The notes under the pieces: model-generated | Database searches by the model: none | Seen by the model: the letters and a program-made list of their open reading frames with translations, nothing else | Told to the model about the DNA's origin: nothing | NCBI GenBank assembly: GCA_022432975.1 | Contig: CM039508.1 | Location: forward strand, 17,707,330 to 17,771,329 | Direction: 5' to 3' | DNA from: Begonia masoniana | Taxonomy: Eukaryota; Streptophyta; Magnoliopsida; Cucurbitales; Begoniaceae | DNA: 64,000 nt | Program-made: the position numbers and the translations under genes | Shown: positions 11,682-21,374 of the stretch, piece by piece | Layout: every line of letters begins with the position of its first letter | How positions within the stretch are numbered: position 1 is the stretch's first letter

Positions 11682-12234
11682 GTAAGTTCTCGTGATTTAC
11701 TGTGGCCGATTGGCCTACACCATAAGTTGGAATTTGTGTTGAGGATTGATTGGTATTTTGTTTGTTTAATTGCTTTGGTTGGGTAGTTTAGGCTTGATCG
11801 TTGTTATAGATTAAGCTTGGTGACGTTTGATGGTATACTCGTTATGTATGTTTTATTGTATGTTAAATTGTTCATGCATTATGGTTTCAAAACGGCAAGA
11901 AAATGAATTTACGCATCGGTTTTATGAAAAGAAAATGCATGTAAAAGCAAGTAAAATATCACAGTAAACAACCATGGCATGGGTTATCGGGGATGAGGTT
12001 CAGACCTGGCGTTCCGTGGAGAACGGGTTTTCCTCCCTTCAGATGGTGTGGGCTGTCTAATCGCTTGACGTGCCCTATCCATCTATCGAGCGTTTCTGAT
12101 AATCATAGACTGACACGTACTGCTAAATGAAATGATATGGACGGCTTTCATAAAAACTGCATACAAATGTTTATGCATAGCATTTACGTATAATTTGCTG
12201 AGATTTTTATCTCATAGGTGTCTTTATGGTGTAG

Positions 12235-12290
12235 GTGACTACGAGTAAGGTGAGGAAGATGTCCATCTACCTGACGAGCCTGCAGTTTGA
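12235..12290 (+). other. Candidate LTR exon 3, Tk1 5' copy, with premature stop
   Basis: After TATGGTGTAG the frame reads DYE, then TAA, then GEEDV and onward to TGA at 12288-12290. The 3' LTR copy (28456) has CAA in place of this TAA, so the stop is a mutation in this copy. Confidence 0.45.
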
Positions 12291-12759
12291 TGGAGGATGC
12301 TCGTGGGAGCGTGCTGGCGTAGTCGATGCGAACATGACCCGTGGGAGCTATAGGTTAAAAGTTTTTAATTGAATTGCATAGAAACTCTTTTTAGGATACT
12401 TGGCATTTGGTTAGGTTAATCAAAACGTTGTTTTGATGTTTTTGAGGATTTAATTAGTTTCTGCTATATATGAATGAATATTGACGAATAGATTGATGTT
12501 TTGATGAAGTAGATCCGATATTGATGTACGGATTAGGCTTTGATGAATTAGAGATAGACTTTGATGATTTTAGGTTATGCAGGGGAAAGAAGGTGAAAAC
12601 AGCTCTCTTGACAAAATCCAGAGAGCTAGCCGATTGATAGCCAGGAAGAGGCGATTGATCGGGTAATGCATGGTTTAGAGTCGAGATTTTATAAGAGAAA
12701 GCCATCGTCCAAAGTCTGTGGACGATAAGGTTCAGTTAAGTATTCTGACAAGGAAAGTC

Positions 12760-12990
12760 AGTGTCCACAGTCATCGTCCAAAGTCTGTGGACGATGAGTT
12801 TATGTAGCCTGTGGACAATGAAGTCACGTGGACTGGGGACGATAAAGTCACGTGATCTGTGGACATTAAACTTAAGTAAGTCTATGGACGTTTGTCTCTG
12901 GATGATGAGTTTATGTAGCCTGTGGACAATGAAGTCACGTGGACTGGGGACAATAAAGTGACGTGGTCCGTGGATGAATGAGACGAAACC
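12760..12990. repeat. Direct repeat block with CACGTG (G-box) motifs in Tk1 5' LTR
   Basis: A segment of about 62 bp containing GATGAGTTTATGTAGCC and GTCACGTGGACTGGGGAC occurs at about 12792-12853 and 12903-12965. CACGTG lies at 12825-12830, 12849-12854 and 12936-12941, with a mutated fourth site (GTGACGTGG) near 12958. The same block appears twice in the Tk1 3' LTR because of a local duplication. Confidence 0.85.
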
Positions 12991-13473
12991 CAAGTGGAAT
13001 GTATTTCCCGTCTGCTTTATAGTCGTCAACTGATTTCTTTACAGAAGCTACGTTGACCCCTACTGTACCATTCGTCCAAACTCGATAGAGAGAATTAGCT
13101 ACCCTACTGTTCAAATTGATGAAACCCGAGAGAAATTAAATGTCAAACTAGGTTATAGGCGTCGACCAAAACCATGTTTCACTGTCTTTCGTAGAATTTA
13201 AATTAAGTTTAACTTTAGTACTAGGTTTATATCTTCCGCTGAATAAAGTAATTAGTTTTTAAATGTTGATAGATATGGATTTAATGCCTGAGTCTATTCT
13301 CTCACGATTGATGAACGAATAAAAATGGAAATGAATTGATAAATGAAAATGAAAATTTTATGAGAATAGACGAGGGTAATAGGCAAGTCCAATTATAAGA
13401 GGAAATGTAAAAGTTTAAATTTTCGGGACTTTTAGTATTTATGTATATTGAAATTTGGGGACGTTACAATAGT

Positions 13474-13486
13474 TGGTATCAAAGCC
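13474..13486 (+). other. Tk1 primer-binding site (tRNA-Met type)
   Basis: TGGTATCAAAGCC lies 5 bases after the LTR end and matches the plant initiator tRNA-Met binding site TGGTATCAGAGC with one change. It sets plus orientation. Confidence 0.9.
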
Positions 13487-13558
13487 TCTGGGTTTTAAAA
13501 TCGGTTCTGTAGACTGCTCGACTGCGCAAGCAACTTCCCAGACATACTTCTTCAAACT

Positions 13559-13621
13559 GTAAGTACGTTATATGCTATATTTGTTTTTGTTTCTTAGGGT
13601 TATTGCCTTTAACCTTTATAG
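13559..13621 (+). other. Candidate leader intron between primer-binding site and gag, Tk1
   Basis: The donor is CAAACT/GTAAGTACG and the acceptor is CCTTTATAG/GTGTACAAA, nine bases before the gag ATG. The length is 63 nt. Tk2, Tk4 and Tk5 have the same arrangement at the same place. Confidence 0.45.
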
Positions 13622-13630
13622 GTGTACAAA

Positions 13631-14349
13631 ATGGTGCGTAGAGGAAATGACCGAGATGAAAGGGATGACACCATAGACCAACTTAGAGACTTCATTGCCC
13701 AACAATCCCAACACTTAGATCGATAGGTAAAGCACATGGAAAGACAATCTCAACAATTGGACACTTTGATAAACCATAAGGGCAATAGAACTCAGGAGGT
13801 GGCAGCTCCCAGTAACCGAGGAATGGAGAGATTTCAAAAGCTACAACCCTTGGAGTTCAATGGACAATCTTCGAATCCCTCTTTAGCCGAGGAGTTGATT
13901 CGTACTATGGAAGACATGTTGGCATATGCGAATATAGAGAATGGAGAGAAAGTTGCGTTGGTCACCTATCATTTGGCTTTAGACACTCGGTTTTGGTGGG
14001 ATACGATCAATACAACCACAGATCTAACCAAAATGAATTGGGAGCGGTTTAAAGCCATATTTTATGACAAATATTTTAGCCATGCGGTACGGGAGGCCAA
14101 AATGATAGAGTTCATGCAATTGAGACAGATTGGCTCAGTTGCTGAATATGTCAGAAGGTTCGAGGCTCTGTCCTGGTTAGCACCACATCAGGTCACTGTT
14201 AATGAAGACAAGGTGTGCCGATTCATGCAAGGGCTAAGTCAGGAGACTCGAAAGAATGTCATCATATTAGGGGTGCGAAATGTGCTCTATGCTGAGATTG
14301 TGGCGAGAGCACTAGAAATTGAGGTCGCTGAACCGACTTACGTCAAACC
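13631..14349 (+). pseudogene. Tk1 gag, N-terminal part
   Basis: The ATG at 13631 follows the leader acceptor. The first 31 codons (MVRRGNDRDERDD start) end in TAG at 13724-13726, where the frame simply continues from 13727. The rest is a retrotransposon Gag core: EFNGQSSNPSLAEELI, then FWWDTI, WERFKAIFYDKYF and SVAEYVRRFE, the usual order of the capsid-like domain. The reading frame is cut at 14349 by Tk2 and resumes at 23460 through the duplicated AAACC. The Gag forms the cytoplasmic particle in which reverse transcription occurs. The single TAG is most simply a CAG-to-TAG change. Confidence 0.9.
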
Positions 14350-14485
14350 TGTAACACCCGGTTCTATTGAACTAATTCTCTATTCTTTTAATTAATGGTA
14401 TATTTTATTTGGTAATAATAAAAGTAGGGTTAATGGATGACTAGGCAAGGGCATAAGGGTAATTGAAAATTTAAAAGTGGATACG

Positions 14486-14494
14486 TATTTAAGG
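14486..14494 (+). promoter_or_regulatory. TATA box of Tk2 5' LTR
   Basis: TATTTAAGG, 136 bp from the LTR start. The 3' LTR has TATTTAAAG at the matching place (21512-21520). Confidence 0.5.
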
Positions 14495-14836
14495 AAAGGG
14501 GTTTTGGGTTTAATGCACTATAGCCGCCACTGTTTCCCAAATCATTTTCGACTCTCAGTTCCTCAGCTCAGCAGAGTGCGCTAGGAGGTCCTTCTGCGAT
14601 TTTCCCTTTGACTTAGGTGAGTTTTACAAAGGTATCTTACTGCATTATGATTTATAGACGATAGAGGAGTATCGTAGATGCATGTTCCTGGGAAATGCAG
14701 GGCGTAGGAGTTGAGTCGGGTCTCGTATGAATAGGGAATGCACATAGGACAGAGTCCCAAACTAGCTCCTAGGATTTTTGAATGGTATAGGATGAGGTCA
14801 ATGAAGATCTAATTGGTATTTTGTTTATGACTCTAG

Positions 14837-14886
14837 GTGAGCAAAGCTTCCAAAGTAGTTGAAACCGAGCTTTTCCAGGGAGCCAG
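14837..14886 (+). other. Candidate LTR exon 2 (50 nt), Tk2 5' copy
   Basis: Flanked by GACTCTAG and GTAAGTAAAG. In the exon-3 frame the 3' half reads LKPSFSREPG across the junction, but TAG and TGA occur in its first 21 nt, so it is not open throughout. Confidence 0.45.
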
Positions 14887-15364
14887 GTAAGTAAAGTATG
14901 CGTGTGCCTTCGGGCCTACATCACAAAACAGTAGGATTGTATATGCTTGATTGTGTTTGTATGTCATGCATCATATTTTGAAAATATACGAAAATGAATT
15001 TACACGAAATGACATGGTAAGGAATGAACAAACTGTAACAGTTGTTAAGGGAACTAATCTGCCCCTTAATCAAGAGAGAGGATTTATGACTTTGGGGTAA
15101 GTGATCCAAACCCCAATTTCACAGGGGGATCTGAACAGTTTGTTAAGGGAACTAGTCCGCCCCTTAATCGAGAGAGAGGACGTATGACTTTGGGAGAAGT
15201 GATCCAACTCCCAATTTCACAGGGGGATCGGATCAGAAACGAATGCATATGCAACTGAGATGAGAAAGTAGAAATTTGCATGTTTAGGAATTTATGTTCA
15301 GTATTTCATTCATTACTGCTTTACTTACTTAGCATTAGGCTAATAGATGAGTTTTGTGATGTAG

Positions 15365-15411
15365 GTACTGAGCTTTCAACAGGTGAATTCCCTGAGTTCA
15401 CTGAGGAATAG
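15365..15411 (+). other. Candidate LTR exon 3 with 14-residue acidic end, Tk2 5' copy
   Basis: After TGTGATGTAG: GT, then 14 codons TELSTGEFPEFTEE, then TAG. The total of 47 nt equals that of Tk3, Tk4 and Tk6 LTRs. Confidence 0.5.
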
Positions 15412-16514
15412 GTGAAGTTGGAGGAGCACTTCTATGCTACGGTTAAGTGCTCTGATGAAGCAGTTTAACTTTTGTCTGAATGAGAGTTTTCAATGGTTAG
15501 GTATTCTGATAAAGTGTTTTGAGAATTTTAATGATAGTAGAAGTTTGATACTTCTTTTAACGCTTCTGTGATCTTATTTTCTGGATTTAGAAATATGGTT
15601 TGATTTCGATTGTAGCTTGCTATTCTGAATTTTTAAGAATTGTGGATTTGTGTTGATCAGAATGATTTCAGCAAAATATACAAAAATCGTTTAGCAGTCG
15701 GGTTTACTCCTTATTAGAGTCACTTTTTGGTCTATCGGTAGAAGTTAGGTGTTTTGTCCACCGACAGATGTTGGAGGATTGAATCATCCGACTGACGTCA
15801 TCGAAAGATGTCTTCTGTAGAGGCCATCGGATGATGTCTTCAGTAAAAGCCATCGGAAGATGTAGGCAGTAAATTTGTCGTTTAGTGATCGGGCTATGTG
15901 CTTTTGTTTTGTGAGTAAAGGCTTTTGTCGTTTTGTGATCGGTGTGAGTTAGATGAATGAATCATCCGGCTTACGTCATCAGTAGATGTGTAAAACAAGT
16001 TTTGTCGTTTTGTGATCGGTGTGCGTTAGATGAGTGAATCATCCGGTTTACGTCATCGGTAGAAGTGTATAATAAGTTTGTCGTTTTGTGATCGGTGTGA
16101 GTTAGATGAATGAATCATCCGGCTTACGTCATCGGTAGAAGTGTATAATAAGTTTTGTCGTTTTGTGATCGGTGGAAGCCTTCAGTTTCTGTTTCTGCCC
16201 TTTTTCGTTGACTTTGTTTAGCGGCAGATGTGTTTGACTCTTACGATTTTCAAGTTTTCACGCTTAAGTTTTGATATCTTCTGGCTTAATTATTTCTTAA
16301 TATTTTAACCGATTATTCAAACATTGTTTTATAGCTCTGCTTAATTCTGTTTTGCTCAAAAGAATTTTCGCTGCAAGATTTTAAATGTTTTGAGATTTTA
16401 GAAAATGCCAAATTTTGACTTTAGAGCAAAGTTTTAAATTTGGTCCAGAGTTTCTCAGTTATGTTCGGATTATGTGTAACGAACTGGGTTCAGAGAACTC
16501 GGGGCGTTACAGTA

Positions 16515-16527
16515 TGGTATCAGAGAC
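16515..16527 (+). other. Tk2 primer-binding site
   Basis: TGGTATCAGAGAC lies three bases after the 5' LTR end and has an exact 11-base match to the initiator tRNA-Met site. Confidence 0.9.
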
Positions 16528-16594
16528 ATTTAGTTAAACCGTTCAAAAGATTACTTATCAGTGTCGATCGTCGCATGGAAGCACTCCAACAACT

Positions 16595-16654
16595 GTAAGT
16601 GTTTATGTTAGCCTTAGTTATTAGATATTTATGAGAGTAGTTAACCCTGTGCAG
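16595..16654 (+). other. Candidate leader intron, Tk2
   Basis: Donor CAACT/GTAAGTG and acceptor CCTGTGCAG/GAAATC, a 60-nt interval ending 13 bases before the gag ATG at 16668. Confidence 0.5.
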
Positions 16655-16667
16655 GAAATCTAGTAAG

Positions 16668-16764
16668 ATGTCTAGACGACCGGGAAGACCAAGAGTACTA
16701 AGAGAGATGCCCAACTTGAGAGCTGAGGAAGATCCTCGCGTGATTAGGCAGCTGATAGATCTGG
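16668..16764 (+). pseudogene. Tk2 gag, first 32 codons only
   Basis: The ATG at 16668 opens a basic N-terminus (MSRRPGRPRVLREMP) that is cut by the Tk3 LTR at 16765. The rest of gag, the protease and the N-terminal half of RT are missing: at the far side of the Tk3 fragment the sequence resumes in RT. The start is chosen because it follows the leader acceptor as in the other elements. Confidence 0.75.
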
Positions 16765-17693
16765 TGTAACACCCAGATTTTCGGGATTTTGTAAATAAAT
16801 AATACAATGGCATTTTTGTAAATATGTCAAATCAAGTCAGTTTTTCAAAAAGAAAGCGTTATTACGATTCTAATAATTATTAAGGATTTTAAGAAAATTT
16901 CGGGGATTTTAGAAGTCTAACGCTAATTTTTACCAGAATTACGTTTATCGTTATACAAAGGACGTTTTAGTAAAAGTAGTAAACGAGGTCCGAATTGCGA
17001 ACGGACAGTTTTAATGGAACCCTAGTAATAAATTGAAGTTATTGGTGAAATAAGAGAAATTGGAGAAACCGAATCGTTAGCTAATTAACGAAACGAAGGA
17101 CGAAACAAATAGAAAACAAAGGAAGGGCAAGATGGTAATTTGCCAAGCCAAGTTTTATTAAAAACAAAATTTCTTCTTGTCCCTCACCATTTCTCACGAT
17201 TCTCTCTCCCTCCTTGCGTTCGCCGGCAATTTCTCTCACGGCGACCTCCATTTCCGACGATCGAGCTCTCCGATCGTCTCGATCCTTCACGTTTCTTCCT
17301 CCTCTCGCAACCCTAGGTATGATTCTATGGTTTTAGAAAAGTTTATTTCAAGTTTTACGAAGTTTAAACGATTAGGGTTCGTTTAGGGTTTTGTGAAAAA
17401 CGCGATTTAGGTTTAGAAATCAGTAGGGTTATCGTAGTTATGAATATAAAGGACATATTGAGCATTATTGGACGAAGTTAAGTCGAGTTACGAGAAATGT
17501 TAAAGATAGAGGATTTTAGGGTTTTTGGAAAAGTCGTTAATGGATGTTTCGTGGTATCGAGTGCGAATTGGTTGTTGAAATACCTCAATTAGTTAAGTTA
17601 GAATTTTAGGAATTTCCTTAGTTAAGGATTTTGCTAGTTTGAGCATTAAATTGTTTAAACTCGTTTTAACGACAATTTGGTGAAATTGCTTAG

Positions 17694-17738
17694 GTGAACA
17701 ACGCTCGTGGACGGAGCTTGAGCTGCAACGGACACGAG
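17694..17738 (+). other. Candidate LTR exon 2 (45 nt), Tk3
   Basis: Flanked by TGCTTAG and GTAAGTTCTCG. In the exon-3 frame it is fully open (EQRSWTELELQRTR) and also joins exon 1 without a stop. Confidence 0.55.
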
Positions 17739-18325
17739 GTAAGTTCTCGTGATCTTCTCTGGCGGATTGGCCTACACCGTACGTCGAGGTCGTCTCGAGG
17801 AATTGGTGACGCTTTTGGTTTAAATTGTTTTGGTTGGGTAGCTAGATATGATATGCTTTTAATAGCTTTTATTGTCTTGATGGTATGTATGTTGTTTGTT
17901 TACTTTAAGTACGTAACTGTTCATGCATCACGGTTTTAAATTACGCATAGAAAATAAATTTCTGCACAATGTTTTAAAGAAAATGGCGATGCGGCCTGGA
18001 GAGGGGCTATTGATCTATTGTGTAGGCACGAAGGGGTCTGTCACAATACCGCATCTAATATGTACTCATGTATGTTATGGTCACGCGAGGTGGGGCTCAG
18101 GCACGGCTGTACGTGTTGTAAGCGTGTACCCTCCTCCTCTAAGTGGAAAGGGTAGTCCGACCGCTGGATGTGCCCTCTCCATTTAGGGGGATGAGATCTC
18201 GGTGACAACCAGAGTAAAGATAATGAAAATGTTGAATGATTTTACGAACTCATTTGCATAGCACGCATTGCATTTACGTAGAGCTTACTGAGATTTTTAT
18301 CTCATAATGTGTCTGTATGGTGTAG

Positions 18326-18372
18326 GTGACTTGGACATAGGTGCGGACGAGATCCCTCCACCTGAGGAGTGA
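18326..18372 (+). other. Candidate LTR exon 3 with 14-residue acidic end, Tk3
   Basis: After TATGGTGTAG: GT, 14 codons DLDIGADEIPPPEE, TGA. With exons 1 and 2 spliced, the frame is open for about 270 nt back to a TAA near 17136 but has no ATG. Confidence 0.55.
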
Positions 18373-18839
18373 TGCAGTTGACGGAGGATGATTGCAGGAG
18401 TGCGATGGCGCAGTCGAGGTGCATTTTGACCCATGGGACTCATGGTTAGGTGTTTTGAGGATTTTTGGAAATTGTCGGGCTAATGGTTGTATAGAAACAT
18501 TTTAGGGTGTTTGGTCTCGATAGTTGATAGGTTACGTTTAGAGTTTTTAAAACGTTTTGAAAATGTATTTGTAAATGTTTGGTATTAGGTAATCGAACCA
18601 CGCAGTTTGTTTTTATGAAATTAGGTTATGTTTTTAATTGAGTTATAAGTCATTATTTTTGGGTGATTAGCAAATGATAAATCGATGGGGTTGTGAGTAA
18701 GTTTATGTTGATGATTATTGAAGGGTTTAGTGTTTATGTATATATTTGGAAAGAGAATTGAGTATGCAAGGGAAAGGAGGAAAAGGAAAGAAAAGAAGAG
18801 ATGAGGGAAAAGGGTGCGCAGGTCCTCTGGAAATCCAGA

Positions 18840-18960
18840 GGACCTGGCGATCGATTGCCAGGCAGGGGCGATCGATCGCCAGGCAGGGGCGATCGATCGC
18901 CCCTCGCTCTGTCGCGCGATCGCCAAGGGTGGCGATCGCTGGGTAGGCAAGCGATCGCCG
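18840..18960. repeat. CGATCGATCG palindromic repeat cluster in Tk3 LTR
   Basis: Several copies of GGCGATCGATCGCC and GGCGATCGCT-type units, each self-complementary, alternating with CAGGCAGG. Similar palindromes sit in the solo LTR at 6239-8621 and in both Tk4 LTRs. Confidence 0.8.
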
Positions 18961-18965
18961 AAGGG

Positions 18966-21347
18966 TGATCTTTTGTAAGACAACTTTTTGTACAAGATAC
19001 GGACATTATGAGTTTTTGATTATATCCTTTAGATTGACAAATGCACCAGTAGCCTTCATTGATCTTATGAATAGGGTGTTTCATTAGTATTTGGACAAGT
19101 TTGTCATTGTGTTTATGTGAGTTTTGGTTGGACAGAGTTCACTTTCTTGGTCATGTGATCTCTGGAGATGGGATATCTGTCGATCCAGCCAAGGTTCAAG
19201 CAGTTAAGGAGTGGCCCCAATCGAAGAATGCTATAGATATTCGGAGTTTCCTTGGGTTAGCAGGATACTACAGGAAATTTATTGAAGGATTCTCGAAGAT
19301 TGCTACATCCCTCACTCGGTTAACTAGGAAAAACATTAAGTATGCATGGACTGAGGAATGTAAATCCAGTTTCCAGACTTTGAAACAGAAACTAACCAAT
19401 GCCCCAATATTAACCCTTCCTGTTGAAAATGGTAAATTCAGCATTTATTGTGATGCTTCCAAAATTGGTCTTGGATGTGTGTTGATGCAATATGGTAAAG
19501 TAATAGCCTATGCTTCTAGACAGTTGAAAACACATGAGAAGAATTACCCTACACATGACCTAGAATTAGCTGCAGTGGTATTTGCACTTAAGATTTGGAG
19601 GCATTACTTATATGGACAAACTTGTGAAATATTCTCGGACTATAAAAGTCTAAAATATATCTTCACACAGAAAGAATTAAACATAAGGCAACGTCGATGG
19701 TTGGAATTTGTGAAGGATTATGATTTTGAGATTAAATATCATCCCGGCAAAGCAAATGTTGTGGCAGATGCTTTGAGTAGAGTAACAACTTCAGCCTCAG
19801 CCCTGATTCTTGACGTACCATTAGCCTTAGAGTCTGAATTCCAAAGGTTTAATCTAGAAGCAGTGCATAGTGTGTCAGCCATGCTTACTGCAATATCCTT
19901 AAGACCTACCATTCTTGAAAGAATAAAGGAAGTCCAGTTAAATGATGTAGAGTGCAACAAGTACAAGTTAAGCATGGATTCTACGGACAAATCAGATTTT
20001 AACTATTCTGCTGGTGGAATCCTTAAGTTTAGAAATAGATGGTTTGTTCCTGCCATTAAAGAACTTCGAGATGAAATTCTTTCCGAAGCACATTCTTCCA
20101 GATTCTCTGTTCACCCTGGGAGTACAAAGATGTACAAGGATCTTAAACAGCATTATTGGTGGCCAAGTATAAAAGGGAGTGTGGTAGAGTATGTAGGATC
20201 ATGTTTGTGTTGTCAGCAGATTAAAGCTGAACACTAGAGATCTGCAGGAATGTTACAACCCTTCCCGGTTCCTGAATGGAAATGGGAACAAATAACGATG
20301 GACTTTATTGTGGGATTGCCTAGAACAACAAAGGGACTTGATGCAATCTGGGTAATAGTTGATTGATTAACCAAATCCGCCTACTTTCTGCCAATAAGGA
20401 TGACATACTCGATGGATCAGCTTGCTGAGCTGTATGTGCAAGAGGCTGTTAAATTACATGGAGTTCCAAATACCATAATTTCAGACCGAGATCCTAGATT
20501 TACGTCCAAGTTTTGAAAGAGTCTGCACAAGGCTATGGGTACGCAGCTCAACTTTAGAATCGCCTTTCACCCTCAGATTGATGGACAATCTGAAAGGACT
20601 ATTCAGACTTTGGAAGATATGCTTCGTGTGTGCGTTTTAGATTTTCAAGGATCATGGAGTAAATACTTATCATTAGTGGAGTTTTCCTATAACAATAGTT
20701 TTCAGGCAACTATAGGTATGGCACCGTACGAGGCATTATATGGACGAAAGTGTAGGTCCCCATTGCACTGGGATGAAGTTGGAGAGGCACGTCTGATTGG
20801 TCCTGACTTTGTGTAACAGACCGTGGAAAAGATTGCTCTCATCCGCAAGAGGATCTTAACAGCTCAAAGCCGACAGAAAAGTTATGCAGACAGAAGACGC
20901 AGAGAATTAGAGTTTGAGGTAGGTGATGAAGTTTTTCTTAAGATATCCCCATTTAAAGGAGTTGTGAGATTCGGCAAGAGAGGCAAGTTGAACCCCAGAT
21001 TTATTGGACCCTTTTCAATCTTAAAAAAGATTGGGAAGGCAGCTTATGAATTGCAGCTACCAACCTCTATGGAAGGAATCCATAAGGTGTTCCATGTTTC
21101 TATGTTGAAGAAGTGTGTGCGAAATCCATCACAGATTGTGGAACAGCAGAGTATTGAAGGTCATCCTACTCTTACATATGAGGAGAAACCAGTAAGGATC
21201 CTAGACTATGTTGTGAAAGTGTTGCGCAATAAAGAGGTTCAGCTAGTGAAACTCTTATGACATAACCAGAACATAGAGGAGACAACTTGGGAGGGCCAGC
21301 AAGACATGATAGACCAACATCAGAAATATTCAGGTACTGAATTTTGA
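18966..21347 (+). pseudogene. Tk2 pol remnant (partial RT, RNase H, integrase, chromodomain-like tail)
   Basis: RT resumes at [12 protein letters not shown] and runs to DKFVIVF near 19114. It then jumps out of frame to [13 protein letters not shown] (19119), so about 37 codons including the metal-binding IDD motif are lost. RNase H ([14 protein letters not shown]), the integrase HHCC zinc domain ([10 protein letters not shown]...CLCCQQ) and the catalytic core ([16 protein letters not shown]) follow. The end has the LRNKEVQLVKLL chromodomain-like motif of Tekay-type elements. Stops: 19085 TAG, 20235 TAG, 20364 TGA, 20514 TGA, 20814 TAA, 21258 TGA; the frame ends at 21347. Nearly all fit CAG/CAA/CGA/TGG transitions. 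The RT deletion alone makes it inactive. Confidence 0.93.
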
Positions 21348-21374
21348 GGACAAAATTCTTTTAAGGGGGTAGAT

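Larger units (their letters stand above)
11014..13468 (+). mobile_element. Tk1 5' LTR (2455 bp)
   Basis: It runs from TGTAACACCCG to GACGTTACA and is followed at 13474 by the primer-binding site. Modules in order: CT-rich exon 1 ending at the donor CCCTAG/GTAAGG (11419/11420); exon 2 at 11638-11681 between CTTAG and GTAAGTTCTC; the GGCCTACACC motif near 11715; GCTGAGATTTTTATCTCATAG and TATGGTGTAG before exon 3 at 12235; then a direct-repeat block at 12720-12990. I see no clear TATA box. Confidence 0.93.
14350..16511 (+). mobile_element. Tk2 5' LTR (2162 bp)
   Basis: TGTAACACCCGG to GGGGCGTTACA. Modules: TATTTAAGG at 14486; donor ACTTAG/GTGAG (14627); exon 2 at 14837-14886; CGGGCCTACATCAC near 14915; two copies of a roughly 100-bp block at 15045-15235 (CCCCTTAATC.AGAGAGAGGA); TTACTTAGCATTAGGCTAA and GTGATGTAG before exon 3 at 15365; then about four repeats built on TCGTTTTGTGATCGG and ATCATCCGGC.TACGTCATCGG (15890-16170). 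Confidence 0.93.
16765..18965 (+). mobile_element. Truncated Tk3 LTR inside Tk2
   Basis: It starts TGTAACACCCAGATTTTC in Tk2 gag but has no proper end. It stops in a GC-rich GCGATCGCC block and joins Tk2 RT sequence near 18966, so no TSD can be checked. Modules: donor CCCTAG/GTATG (17317); exon 2 at 17694-17738; GGCCTACACC near 17769; TATCTCATAATGTG and TATGGTGTAG before exon 3 at 18326; palindromic GGCGATCGATCGCC repeats at 18840-18960. By comparison with the solo LTR at 6239-8621 about 250 bp of LTR end is missing. One deletion can explain the loss of that end, any internal Tk3 sequence and 1.5-2 kb of Tk2. Confidence 0.8.

Noticed and set aside
12454..13029. Frames with repeated SRDFIVPSPRDFIVHRLHKL and their duplicates at 28.5-30.4 kb
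   Set aside because: They arise from the duplicated G-box block of the Tk1 LTR and are not otherwise supported.
13474..13486. tRNA gene at the TGGTATCA sequences
   Set aside because: Only the 12-13 bases complementary to the tRNA 3' end are present; no cloverleaf can be formed around them.
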